Source: Candidatus Kaiserbacteria bacterium (GTDB taxonomy: Bacteria > Patescibacteriota > Minisyncoccia > Phycocordibacterales > UBA918). From it: 10,476 bases of DNA. Below the pieces are notes generated by a model, which had not been told where the DNA came from, did not search any database, and saw only the letters and a list, made by a program, of their open reading frames with translations. The stretch is taken from positions 1 to 10,476 of the forward strand of contig QKBW01000035.1 in assembly GCA_003245875.1 (NCBI GenBank). Reading direction: 5' to 3'. The position numbers and the translations under genes are program-made. The stretch's first letter is position 1; each line of letters begins with the position of its first letter. Shown piece after piece: positions 1 through 5,701 of the stretch.

Positions 1-284
1 CCCAACTGATACCATACAAACGCATTATCTTTATCTTCCAGTAGAGCCTGCTCGTAATAACGACGTGCTTGTTTTAGATCATATGGGCCACCAGGGTCAC
101 TGTCATGATTAAAATAATATTCCCCGAGAGTAAATGGGTCCGGTTCGGGAACATATGTTTTTTCTGTAGACCAATTAAACCGCACTGATCCAGTGACCAT
201 TGGTATGAAAAGTGCTTGTAAGAAAAAAGCACCGCCAATTGCAACAGTAAAACCAGCCAAAACTCTCATCAATCTGCGTTTCAT
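1..284 (-). CDS. Membrane-anchored TPR-repeat protein, N-terminal part (runs off the window)
   Basis: Translating the minus strand from the ATG at 284 gives 94 residues that stay open to the window edge. Residues 1-5 are basic (MKRRL) and about 8-30 are hydrophobic, which fits a signal anchor or uncleaved signal peptide. After a short linker (NWSTEKTYVPEPDPF), residues 52-94 read like a tetratricopeptide or Sel1-type repeat: LGEYYFNH, then QARRYYEQALLEDKDNAFVW, with the A/Y/W spacing of a TPR helix pair. TPR proteins are protein-protein scaffolds, and this one would display its repeats outside the membrane. The partner is unknown. The gene lies 20 bp after the lnt stop codon on the same strand, so it may be read through from lnt, but it also has a consensus extended -10 box exactly at leaderless distance. 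The stop codon and total length are not visible. Confidence 0.75.
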   Translation of the reverse strand, partial: MKRRLMRVLAGFTVAIGGAFFLQALFIPMVTGSVRFNWSTEKTYVPEPDPFTLGEYYFNHDSDPGGPYDLKQARRYYEQALLEDKDNAFVWYQL

Positions 285-290
285 TTTTAA

Positions 291-299
291 ATTATAACA
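291..299 (-). promoter_or_regulatory. Extended -10 promoter of the TPR gene
   Basis: On the minus strand TGTTATAAT reads from 299 to 291: a perfect TATAAT hexamer (296-291) preceded by TGn. The usual start point, 7 nt past the last -10 base, falls on the A of the ATG at 284, predicting a leaderless mRNA. No convincing -35 box is needed for, or visible with, an extended -10. The box lies in the 20-bp gap behind lnt. Confidence 0.65.
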
Positions 300-304
300 T
301 TTAC

Positions 305-1786
305 TTAACCTCCAAAAACAACATCTTCAATGGAATAAACCTTCCACAATTCCTCAGGAGCCAATGCCGGAGCAATGTACCCATTTCCATTTGGAGTAAA
401 AACTGCGGCAGGTGCTTCATTGGCAGCTTGATAAATATAGACATTATTCCACAACGCTTGTACACGAAGCATTTGGTACAACTGGTTTTTTAGGAAACCA
501 TACTGATCAGAAAACCAGGCGTGAGAAACCACATGCGCTACGTACGTTGTATCAGATGTGCGCATAAGCGCATGTACCATGTACGGTACGATACTCTCAT
601 AACAAAATAAGACTGGCGGTATAAATTTTGGTACGTTTGCTTGAGCACGTGTAATACCCGGATGATAACCATAATAACTCTTCAGGGTCTGTAATTGATA
701 TCCAAGCCCAACACGTTGCATCAAGAGACCGGGCAGGACAGGTATTTGCTCTCCAAAAGGAACCAAGTATTGCTTATCGTACTCAAATATTTTTTGTAAT
801 ACAGGATCGTACACCATGGCACGCAGTACGGTCTGACCTTCATATTCATCCCGACCGGTATCAATAATTTCCAATTGCGACAAAGCGTTGGTGTCTAATT
901 GGGCCTCTAGTTGATCACGGGTGTGCTGGAGCAAGAAACGAGTGTCCTCAGGTAAAATTACCACCTTTCCTGATCTAAGAGAGACCTCTCTAACCATTGC
1001 CATGTAGGCTTCTTGAGCAATATTCCACCGGTCAGTATCAGCATAGGTACTCATAGAAAAATTTGTACTTGTCACAAAAATATCACTAGGAAAAACTTCC
1101 TTCCTCAGTAGAAACGGCAAAAAACTACTTGCATAAAAAAGCACATACAGACAAACAATGAACACAATCGCGGATCGCACCCCCTTCGTGTCTTTTATTT
1201 TCTGTGCCAACCCGTACAAACACGACACAATCGTTCCCCACACAATAGATAATGCATACACACCTCCAAAAATGGCAGCATATCTGAATGTTGTATGTTC
1301 CACCAACGTGTACCCCACATACCCAAAGCCAAACATCACTCCAAGCGGTGAATCAGCTGACCACGAATACACGGACAGAAAAAAACTCCCCAGTAACTCG
1401 CCGCCTAATAGAGCCAACGGAAATAGTGTGTACAGTAACCAATGTTGACCAACGATATACCGTAAACTCCACAAAACTACACCATAACCAAGCCCGGCAG
1501 TAAACGAAGACGTCACCCACACCCCGACGACAACAAAACCCAAAATAATAGGCGAGGTGAAACCCAACCATGAGATATCTACCACGCCAAACAGCCAGAG
1601 CAAAGAAAATGCCATATGAACCGTACCGGCAATCGTCGGACCTAACAAAGGAAAGTTGCCGCCACGCAACAAATATAACTGCAGCAGCAAACCTGGACCA
1701 ACCAAAAACCACAGCGGAGGAAAAATAATCGCACTACCGGTCAAAACACCAGATGATAACCATAAAAGTAGTGGCTTAAATCTCAT
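305..1786 (-). CDS. lnt: Apolipoprotein N-acyltransferase (Lnt-like)
   Basis: This 493-aa integral membrane enzyme would transfer an acyl chain from a phospholipid to the N-terminal cysteine of lipoproteins, the last step of lipoprotein maturation, at the outer face of the cytoplasmic membrane. Residues 1-228 hold about six to eight hydrophobic segments (for example 5-40, 78-108, 118-140, 165-193, 205-226). A nitrilase-fold domain follows. The family's catalytic triad is complete: E280 in ILPED, K338 in YDKQYLVPFGE, C395 in VLFCYES. Late motifs are looser: the usual NDAWF is SHAWF (421-425). The protein ends at the last strand of the nitrilase domain and lacks the C-terminal membrane helix of E. 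coli Lnt. The start at 1786 is fixed by an extended -10 box exactly 7 nt upstream, and there is no Shine-Dalgarno. The TPR gene follows after 20 bp. Confidence 0.88.
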   Translation of the reverse strand: MRFKPLLLWLSSGVLTGSAIIFPPLWFLVGPGLLLQLYLLRGGNFPLLGPTIAGTVHMAFSLLWLFGVVDISWLGFTSPIILGFVVVGVWVTSSFTAGLGYGVVLWSLRYIVGQHWLLYTLFPLALLGGELLGSFFLSVYSWSADSPLGVMFGFGYVGYTLVEHTTFRYAAIFGGVYALSIVWGTIVSCLYGLAQKIKDTKGVRSAIVFIVCLYVLFYASSFLPFLLRKEVFPSDIFVTSTNFSMSTYADTDRWNIAQEAYMAMVREVSLRSGKVVILPEDTRFLLQHTRDQLEAQLDTNALSQLEIIDTGRDEYEGQTVLRAMVYDPVLQKIFEYDKQYLVPFGEQIPVLPGLLMQRVGLGYQLQTLKSYYGYHPGITRAQANVPKFIPPVLFCYESIVPYMVHALMRTSDTTYVAHVVSHAWFSDQYGFLKNQLYQMLRVQALWNNVYIYQAANEAPAAVFTPNGNGYIAPALAPEELWKVYSIEDVVFGG

Positions 1787-1792
1787 ATCGCT

Positions 1793-1801
1793 ATTTTAAC
1801 A
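1793..1801 (-). promoter_or_regulatory. Extended -10 promoter of lnt
   Basis: On the minus strand TGTTAAAAT runs from 1801 to 1793 (TGn plus TAAAAT, 5 of 6 to consensus). The predicted transcription start is position 1786, the first base of the lnt ATG, so the mRNA would be leaderless. A TTGGTA at 1819-1814 is too close (15 nt) to be a clear -35. Confidence 0.6.
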
Positions 1802-1858
1802 GAAGCCACAAGCTACCAACCGTTCCCCTCGCCCTTATCCCCAGGCCCCCTTGGGTAC

Positions 1859-1887
1859 TTGACTTTTTTGTAAAAGTATGCAATACT
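1859..1887 (+). promoter_or_regulatory. Promoter of the secreted-protein cassette, with a dyad over the -10
   Basis: TTGACT (1859-1864) is followed by a 17-nt spacer and AATACT (1882-1887), with TGC directly before the hexamer (extended -10). This is the most complete promoter in the window. Two small inverted repeats overlap it: ACTTTT-TTGT-AAAAGT (1862-1877) and AAGTAT-GCA-ATACTT (1874-1888). The second covers the -10 box and is a candidate operator. Predicted start near 1894. Confidence 0.65.
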
Positions 1888-1893
1888 TAATGA

Positions 1894-1974
1894 CATAAGG
1901 GATGAGGACGGCACTACGCCGAAGCTGCACCCCAGTTCACACTTTTTTCTTCGGCCGCAAAGGAGGGCCAGGAA
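1894..1974 (+). promoter_or_regulatory. 5' leader with hairpin and consensus Shine-Dalgarno
   Basis: The leader is about 81 nt. A perfect 7-bp stem, GCCGAAG (1918-1924) with CTTCGGC (1949-1955), closes a 24-nt loop and ends 5 nt before AGGAGG (1961-1966), which sits 8 nt before the ATG at 1975. This is the only strong Shine-Dalgarno in the window. The hairpin could hold the ribosome site open or stabilise the message. It matches no riboswitch family I recognise. Confidence 0.5.
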
Positions 1975-2310
1975 ATGAAAAAACTCTTGATCGCTGCGGC
2001 CATCGCCGCGCTCGCCGCTACCGCCAGCTTTGCTGGCGAAACGACCTCAGTTACCGTCGATGGGCTGAGCTGCCCGGAAGGCTACGGGGCCGGTGCCTTC
2101 GCTGGCCCGGCCGGTGAAGCTTTCCCTGGCAAGAGCGTGATTGGCACGCTCTGCGTCGCAAAAAAGGCAACGTTTATCAAACGGCAGCCGGCGCCGCGCG
2201 GTCTCCCGACGGAGAAAGGTGAGGGTTACGTCACTTTCGCTTTCGAAGACAGCTTCATCCGTGCGGATGAAGCGGGCAACATATGGGTTGGCGACGTCTA
2301 CACTCGCTGA
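1975..2310 (+). CDS. Small secreted protein of unknown function (111 aa), GC-rich cassette
   Basis: Residues 1-20 form a classical signal peptide: MKK, an Ala/Leu core, and SFA before a likely cleavage at A20/G21. The mature part is about 91 residues with two cysteines (C33, C60) that could form one disulfide. The middle is rich in Gly and Pro (GYGAGAFAGPAGEAFPG), and the end (YVTFAFEDSFIRADEAGNIWVGDVYTR) looks like beta strands. I do not recognise the family. By hand count about 75 of 111 codons end in G or C, far more than in neighbouring genes, and it is the only gene ending in TGA. It has its own promoter, Shine-Dalgarno and terminator, so it is a monocistronic unit. Composition, signals and stop codon together suggest horizontal transfer; a misassembled insert is the alternative. 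That it is a gene is well supported; its role is not known. Confidence 0.82.
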   Translation: MKKLLIAAAIAALAATASFAGETTSVTVDGLSCPEGYGAGAFAGPAGEAFPGKSVIGTLCVAKKATFIKRQPAPRGLPTEKGEGYVTFAFEDSFIRADEAGNIWVGDVYTR

Positions 2311-2313
2311 TCC

Positions 2314-2347
2314 AAAACGGCGCTGGGAAACCCCGGCGCCGTTTTTT
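2314..2347 (+). terminator. Strong intrinsic terminator of the secreted-protein gene
   Basis: The stem AACGGCGC (2316-2323) pairs with GCGCCGTT (2336-2343) and is extended inward by a T-G wobble and GGG/CCC, and outward by two A-T pairs. Six T's (2342-2347) complete it. It starts 4 nt after the TGA. On the minus strand it ends in TTTT and could also stop transcripts from the convergent operon. Confidence 0.85.
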
Positions 2348-2374
2348 ATCTAGCCTAATAGAAAATAGAAAAAA

Positions 2375-2653
2375 TTAGTTTGGTCGTGGTTTTGGGTGAA
2401 CAATATCATTGTGGTCAATATTAGGATCATTGTCATCAGGATCCCAATTATCAGCATCACGCACCACTACTCCATCAGGTGTAACGATCTCATCTGTTGT
2501 GTCGCCATCACAATCCTTATCGTTCGCAGTCCCACAACTACCACCTCCACCCTGTGTATCAGCCAATAAAAAGAATGGGACGGTTAGAAAAAATATACCT
2601 GTTGCTATTAAAAGGGCTGGTCTGCGGCAAACAATTTTCATAGTATTGAACAT
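2375..2653 (-). CDS. Small Asp-rich exported protein, possible metal-binding repeat
   Basis: The product is 92 aa. Residues 9-31 form a hydrophobic export segment after basic residues (KIVCRR). The exported part is very acidic. It has a Gly run (35-38), then CGTANDKDCDGDTTDE (40-55) and DADNWDPDDNDPNID (66-80). These resemble the Asp-rich calcium-type loop DxDxDG and, more loosely, the CxxxDNDCDG and DCDDNDP pieces of MopE-type putative metal-binding repeats. Binding is an inference from Asp spacing only. No lipobox is present: the first mature Cys (C40) is too far from the hydrophobic stretch. The gene starts 14 bp after the stop of the 344-aa membrane protein gene, so the two form an operon. 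The ATG at 2641 is an equally possible start; neither has a Shine-Dalgarno. Confidence 0.65.
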   Translation of the reverse strand: MFNTMKIVCRRPALLIATGIFFLTVPFFLLADTQGGGGSCGTANDKDCDGDTTDEIVTPDGVVVRDADNWDPDDNDPNIDHNDIVHPKPRPN

Positions 2654-2667
2654 AATTGTGAGTTTAA

Positions 2668-3702
2668 TTATTCTGATACAGGATTCTCAGTATTGATAGT
2701 GGTTTGTATATTTGGTGCCACGACACTCAGATCAATACCAGGATGCGCTGATAGGTATGCACTATATGCATCAGTGATCTGAGTTACTCGTACGTTACTT
2801 GGTAGATTATTAACGGCATTAAGAATCGTATAGAACTGCGCTAGAGGCGCATAATCTGCGCCCAAAAAGTCATCCTCAGGCTGGCCTGTAAGTTGTGCGA
2901 TCATTGCAACCAGCTGATTTGAACTGTCTAATGTTTTTACCAACTCAAGTTCAGGTAGATAATCAGTAGCATTTGCAGCGTCAGCAACACTCGCATATAA
3001 CAAACCAGCTACAGCTGCAGCATGTGCTTTGGGCAGCAACGGGCTGGTTTCTGTGGTTGCACTGATCAAGTTTTGGAAGTTTGTCCAGGCTTCATCAAAA
3101 TAGAGCTTGGCTCGCGTGTCACCCTCATACCACGCTTGACCATAAATAGGTAGGAGCAGTGCCGTGGCATATGGACGCACCGACACCTGATTAGCATATT
3201 CCAAAATGATCTGTTGGCTACCGACAGTAGGATCAGCAGCTTCCCGCACCTGGGCCATCACGGGATCTGCAAAAATGGCTGCGTCCAGATCTCCGGTGGT
3301 GTACGGACTGTATTGGCTCGTATAATATTCTGCCAGAGTTTCCAGTGCTCCGGCGCGGGCTTCCGCACGTATACGAGGATCAGTTGCTAATTTAACGGTA
3401 TCTGTCAAACTATCCGCAGGTGCACTGGTAACGTTGTTTCTCGCCAATTGTCGAACTGCCCGTTCGTACACAATGTCGTCACTCGCGGTATTAACCAAAG
3501 TTTGCAATTCGATATTGGCAGCTGCCGGGTCAGTATAGGAAAGTGCCATAGCCGCATCAACAGCTTGATACTCGCGCGCTTGTCGATTCATTAATAACAC
3601 GAGTGGCTGTGAGTATTTACCACCAAACACCAAAAAATCGACCGCCAGTGGCAAACCAATCACCAGGACGAGCGCATACAATACGTAACGAACTTTTTTC
3701 AT
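2668..3702 (-). CDS. Membrane-anchored, Ala-rich helical protein of unknown function
   Basis: From the ATG at 3702 the product is 344 aa. MKKVRY is followed by one hydrophobic segment (about 7-27), giving a type II anchor or signal peptide. The rest is exported, rich in Ala, Asp, Tyr and Leu, with no cysteine, and appears all-helical with short helix pairs (RIRAEARAGALETLAEYY, YATALLLPIYGQAWYEGD, KAHAAAVAGLLYASVADA), reminiscent of degenerate TPR or alpha-solenoid repeats. I cannot assign a family. The reading frame stays open upstream to 3921, but that part overlaps the divergent hisS gene and its promoter and encodes no signal peptide, while MKKVRY plus hydrophobic core marks the true start. 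A -10-like TATCAT lies 10 nt before this ATG. The Asp-rich protein gene follows after 14 bp, so both probably act at the cell surface. Confidence 0.75.
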   Translation of the reverse strand: MKKVRYVLYALVLVIGLPLAVDFLVFGGKYSQPLVLLMNRQAREYQAVDAAMALSYTDPAAANIELQTLVNTASDDIVYERAVRQLARNNVTSAPADSLTDTVKLATDPRIRAEARAGALETLAEYYTSQYSPYTTGDLDAAIFADPVMAQVREAADPTVGSQQIILEYANQVSVRPYATALLLPIYGQAWYEGDTRAKLYFDEAWTNFQNLISATTETSPLLPKAHAAAVAGLLYASVADAANATDYLPELELVKTLDSSNQLVAMIAQLTGQPEDDFLGADYAPLAQFYTILNAVNNLPSNVRVTQITDAYSAYLSAHPGIDLSVVAPNIQTTINTENPVSE

Positions 3703-3711
3703 ATTACTTGT

Positions 3712-3717
3712 ATGATA
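3712..3717 (-). promoter_or_regulatory. Candidate -10 box of the 344-aa membrane protein operon
   Basis: TATCAT reads 3717 to 3712 on the minus strand (5 of 6 to consensus), with a predicted start near 3705 and the ATG at 3702. It is not preceded by TGn, and the -35 region (GGTCTC at 17 nt) is poor, so this is a weaker call, supported mainly by matching the leaderless spacing seen elsewhere. Confidence 0.4.
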
Positions 3718-3757
3718 CCGCACCAAACGGTAGCGAGACCGCAAGCTATGCACAGCG

Positions 3758-3786
3758 TTGCATCTCTGGCTCCCCTGCCGTACAAT
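3758..3786 (+). promoter_or_regulatory. Promoter of hisS
   Basis: TTGCAT (3758-3763), a 17-nt spacer and TACAAT (3781-3786). The predicted start is about 3793, three bases before the ATG at 3796, so the message would be essentially leaderless. This decides the hisS start: in-frame codons upstream (from 3712) lie in or before the promoter. Confidence 0.65.
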
Positions 3787-3795
3787 CAAGCTATT

Positions 3796-5046
3796 ATGAA
3801 CAAACCACTTCCCACCGGGCCATATAAGGGTGTCCGTGACTTCTACCCTGAAGACATGGCCATAGAGCAATATATCTTTGATGTCTGGAGCCAAACCGCC
3901 GAGAGCTTTGGCTTTGAACAATACGGTGCCTCAGTACTCGAACCCTCAGAATTGTATAAGGCAAAAGGAGCTGAGAATGAGGAGATGGTGAATGAACAAA
4001 CCTATACCTTCGTTGATCGTGGAGACCGTGAAGTAACCCTACGACCAGAAATGACGCCGACCGCTGCTCGTATGATCGCTGGTCGCGCCAAAGAGCTCTC
4101 TTTTCCGGTGCGTTGGTATGCCACCCCTAACCTCTTTCGCTATGAACGTGCTCAGCGCGGCCGACTTCGTGAGCACTGGCAGTGGAACTGCGATATTTTT
4201 GGCACCAACGACTACACGGCTGATATAGAGATCATTGCTTTGGCATATCAGACACTACTCAATTTTGGTGCTGACCAAAGTATGTTCCAAATTCGTCTTA
4301 ATGATAGAGCTTTAATGACACGACTTTATCACGCTCTAGGTGTTGCAGATGAACAGATCACTGCTATCACTCGCCTCAATGACCGTCGTAATAAAATATC
4401 GTCTGAAGACTACCGCGCAGCGCTTAACGAAATCACCAACGATGAAGCGTTGTCAGAACAGATTATCCTCATGCTCGACAATAGCGATGAACAAACCGAC
4501 GTTATGACTGGCCTGGCGGAGCTTGGCATTGATAATGTCGTCTTTGATAAGAGTTTGGCACGTGGTTTCGACTATTACACCGGCACTATTTTTGAGATCT
4601 TTGACACCGATCCAGCCAACAACCGCTCGCTTCTCGGTGGTGGTCGCTACGATAACTTGACTTCCCTCTTTGGGGGTACACCGGTACCTGGAATCGGCTT
4701 TGGCATGGGAGATGTTGGTATGCGTAATTTCCTGGAGACTCACGACCTACTCATCGAGCCAATTACTGCTCCAACACTTATGATTTTGCCAATGAGCATC
4801 GAGCAAAACCTGGCAGCTCAAAAGATCGCACTTCCATTTCGTGTCGCCGGTCTTTCCACTGCCGTCGATATGAGCGACCGCAAGCTAGGTAAAAAACTTT
4901 CCGCAGCCAGTGACCACCTGTCTGAATATGCCATTGTAGTAGGAGAAAATGAAATTGACGGAGATTCATTAACACTAAAGAACCTGACAACCGGCGAAGA
5001 GACAGCAGGCACTCTTGATCAATTGGTAGAGAAGCTGACCGGCTAA
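3796..5046 (+). CDS. hisS: Histidine--tRNA ligase (HisRS)
   Basis: This 416-aa cytoplasmic class II aminoacyl-tRNA synthetase activates histidine with ATP and charges tRNA-His. KGVRDFYPEDM (11-21) is the family's N-terminal signature. Motif 2 is FRYERAQRGRLREHWQWNCDIFG-like at 114-136, with the ATP-binding arginine in FRYER. The histidine motifs are LARGFDYYTG (254-263) and GGGRYDNL (281-288), and motif 3 is PGIGFGMG (298-305). Residues about 325-416 form the anticodon-binding domain. Length is normal for the family. Motif 2 reads REHWQWN where most bacterial enzymes have REFHQ, a variation I would expect from a divergent lineage. The ATG at 3796 is chosen because the motif and the promoter both fix it; 28 extra upstream residues would be promoter sequence. 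The exonuclease gene follows after 32 bp. Confidence 0.95.
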   Translation: MNKPLPTGPYKGVRDFYPEDMAIEQYIFDVWSQTAESFGFEQYGASVLEPSELYKAKGAENEEMVNEQTYTFVDRGDREVTLRPEMTPTAARMIAGRAKELSFPVRWYATPNLFRYERAQRGRLREHWQWNCDIFGTNDYTADIEIIALAYQTLLNFGADQSMFQIRLNDRALMTRLYHALGVADEQITAITRLNDRRNKISSEDYRAALNEITNDEALSEQIILMLDNSDEQTDVMTGLAELGIDNVVFDKSLARGFDYYTGTIFEIFDTDPANNRSLLGGGRYDNLTSLFGGTPVPGIGFGMGDVGMRNFLETHDLLIEPITAPTLMILPMSIEQNLAAQKIALPFRVAGLSTAVDMSDRKLGKKLSAASDHLSEYAIVVGENEIDGDSLTLKNLTTGEETAGTLDQLVEKLTG

Positions 5047-5062
5047 TTACACAGGATTGATG

Positions 5063-5071
5063 TGATACACT
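5063..5071 (+). promoter_or_regulatory. Extended -10 promoter of the exonuclease gene
   Basis: TGATACACT (TGn plus TACACT, 5066-5071) lies in the 32-bp gap after hisS. The predicted start is about 5078, one base before the ATG at 5079. No good -35 is seen. The exonuclease may thus be transcribed both from here and by read-through from hisS. Confidence 0.5.
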
Positions 5072-5078
5072 AGTGACC

Positions 5079-5654
5079 ATGCGTTACGTTGTTTTTGACT
5101 TGGAAACACAGAATATTTTTGAGGATGTTGGTAGTTCTGATCCTACCAGCCTTGATATTTCCGTAGCCTCTCTCTACGATAGTGCTACTGATCAGTACAC
5201 GACAGTCGCCATAGATGAGCTCCATAAGTTATGGCCGATCATTGAAGCAGCCGACGCCCTAGTCGGCTTTAACAGCAACCATTTTGACGTGCCACTACTC
5301 AACAAATACTATCCTGGCGACCTCTTCAGCATTAAGAGCATTGACCTGCTCGAAGATATCAAAAACTCACTTGGGCGACGTATCCGTTTGGATAATGTTG
5401 CTAGCGCAACAGTTGGTGCACGCAAGAGTGCGGACGGCCTTCAGGCCGTCCGCTGGTGGCGCGAGGGTAAGATCAATGAGATCAAAAAATATTGCGAGCA
5501 GGACGTACGGGTAACAAAAGAAGTTTTTGAATATGCACGACAACACGGACATATCCTGTATAAAGATGGTTATAGAAAAAAAGAGCTTCCCATTGATACG
5601 AGTGGTTGGGAGGTACTGCAGGACACATCACTGACACACACACTGCCATTTTAA
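5079..5654 (+). CDS. DnaQ-like DEDDy 3'-5' exonuclease (RNase H-like fold, YprB type)
   Basis: This 191-aa protein has the four acidic metal ligands of DEDD exonucleases. Exo I is VVFDLET with D7 and E9, Exo II is LVGFNSNHFD with D70, and Exo III is YCEQD with Y138 and D142, so it belongs to the DEDDy branch. Such enzymes remove nucleotides from 3' ends of DNA or RNA with two metal ions. The arrangement resembles the stand-alone RNase_H_2/YprB-like group rather than a polymerase domain; the natural substrate is unknown. An in-frame GTG at 5073 could add two residues, but it lies before the predicted transcription start, so the ATG at 5079 is preferred. The gene lies 32 bp after hisS and ends at a bidirectional terminator. 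A perfect 10-bp inverted repeat sits inside its coding sequence. Confidence 0.85.
   Translation: MRYVVFDLETQNIFEDVGSSDPTSLDISVASLYDSATDQYTTVAIDELHKLWPIIEAADALVGFNSNHFDVPLLNKYYPGDLFSIKSIDLLEDIKNSLGRRIRLDNVASATVGARKSADGLQAVRWWREGKINEIKKYCEQDVRVTKEVFEYARQHGHILYKDGYRKKELPIDTSGWEVLQDTSLTHTLPF
5430..5453. repeat. GC-rich perfect hairpin inside the exonuclease gene
   Basis: GCGGACGGCC (5430-5439) and GGCCGTCCGC (5444-5453) are perfect 10-bp arms around TTCA. They encode SADGLQAVRW, a region that appears conserved in this exonuclease group. There is no T tract, so it is not a terminator. Confidence 0.7.
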
Positions 5655-5698
5655 ACAAAGAAAGCGGCGGGCCAAAGGCCCGCCGCTTTCTTTGTTTT
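5655..5698. terminator. Bidirectional terminator between the exonuclease gene and uppP
   Basis: Perfect 19-bp arms (5655-5673 and 5677-5695) enclose an AAA loop. The inner 10 bp of each arm are GC only (GCGGCGGGCC); the outer part is A-rich on the left and T-rich on the right, giving a U tract in either direction. It starts at the base after the exonuclease TAA and ends 7 bp from the uppP stop. The core recurs at 7386-7408. Confidence 0.9.
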
Positions 5699-5701
5699 AC
5701 C

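Noticed and set aside
1158..1503. Plus-strand open frames opposite lnt (96 and 71 aa)
   Set aside because: They lie wholly antisense to a well-supported gene, encode no recognisable motif, and have neither a promoter nor a Shine-Dalgarno.
2533..2653. Lipoprotein signal in the Asp-rich 92-aa protein
   Set aside because: The only mature-side cysteine near the hydrophobic stretch (C40) follows a GGGGS run nine residues after it; there is no L-x-x-C lipobox.
3712..3795. Upstream in-frame start of hisS at 3712
   Set aside because: It would translate the promoter itself (TTGCAT to TACAAT, 3758-3786), and the added 28 residues match nothing in HisRS.
3703..3921. N-terminal extension of the 344-aa membrane protein up to 3921
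   Set aside because: It overlaps the divergent hisS gene and promoter, and it would bury the MKKVRY signal anchor in the middle of the protein.
5073..5078. GTG start of the exonuclease
   Set aside because: It lies before the predicted transcription start (about 5078). The ATG at 5079 gives the normal N-terminus with the first beta strand MRYVVFDLET.
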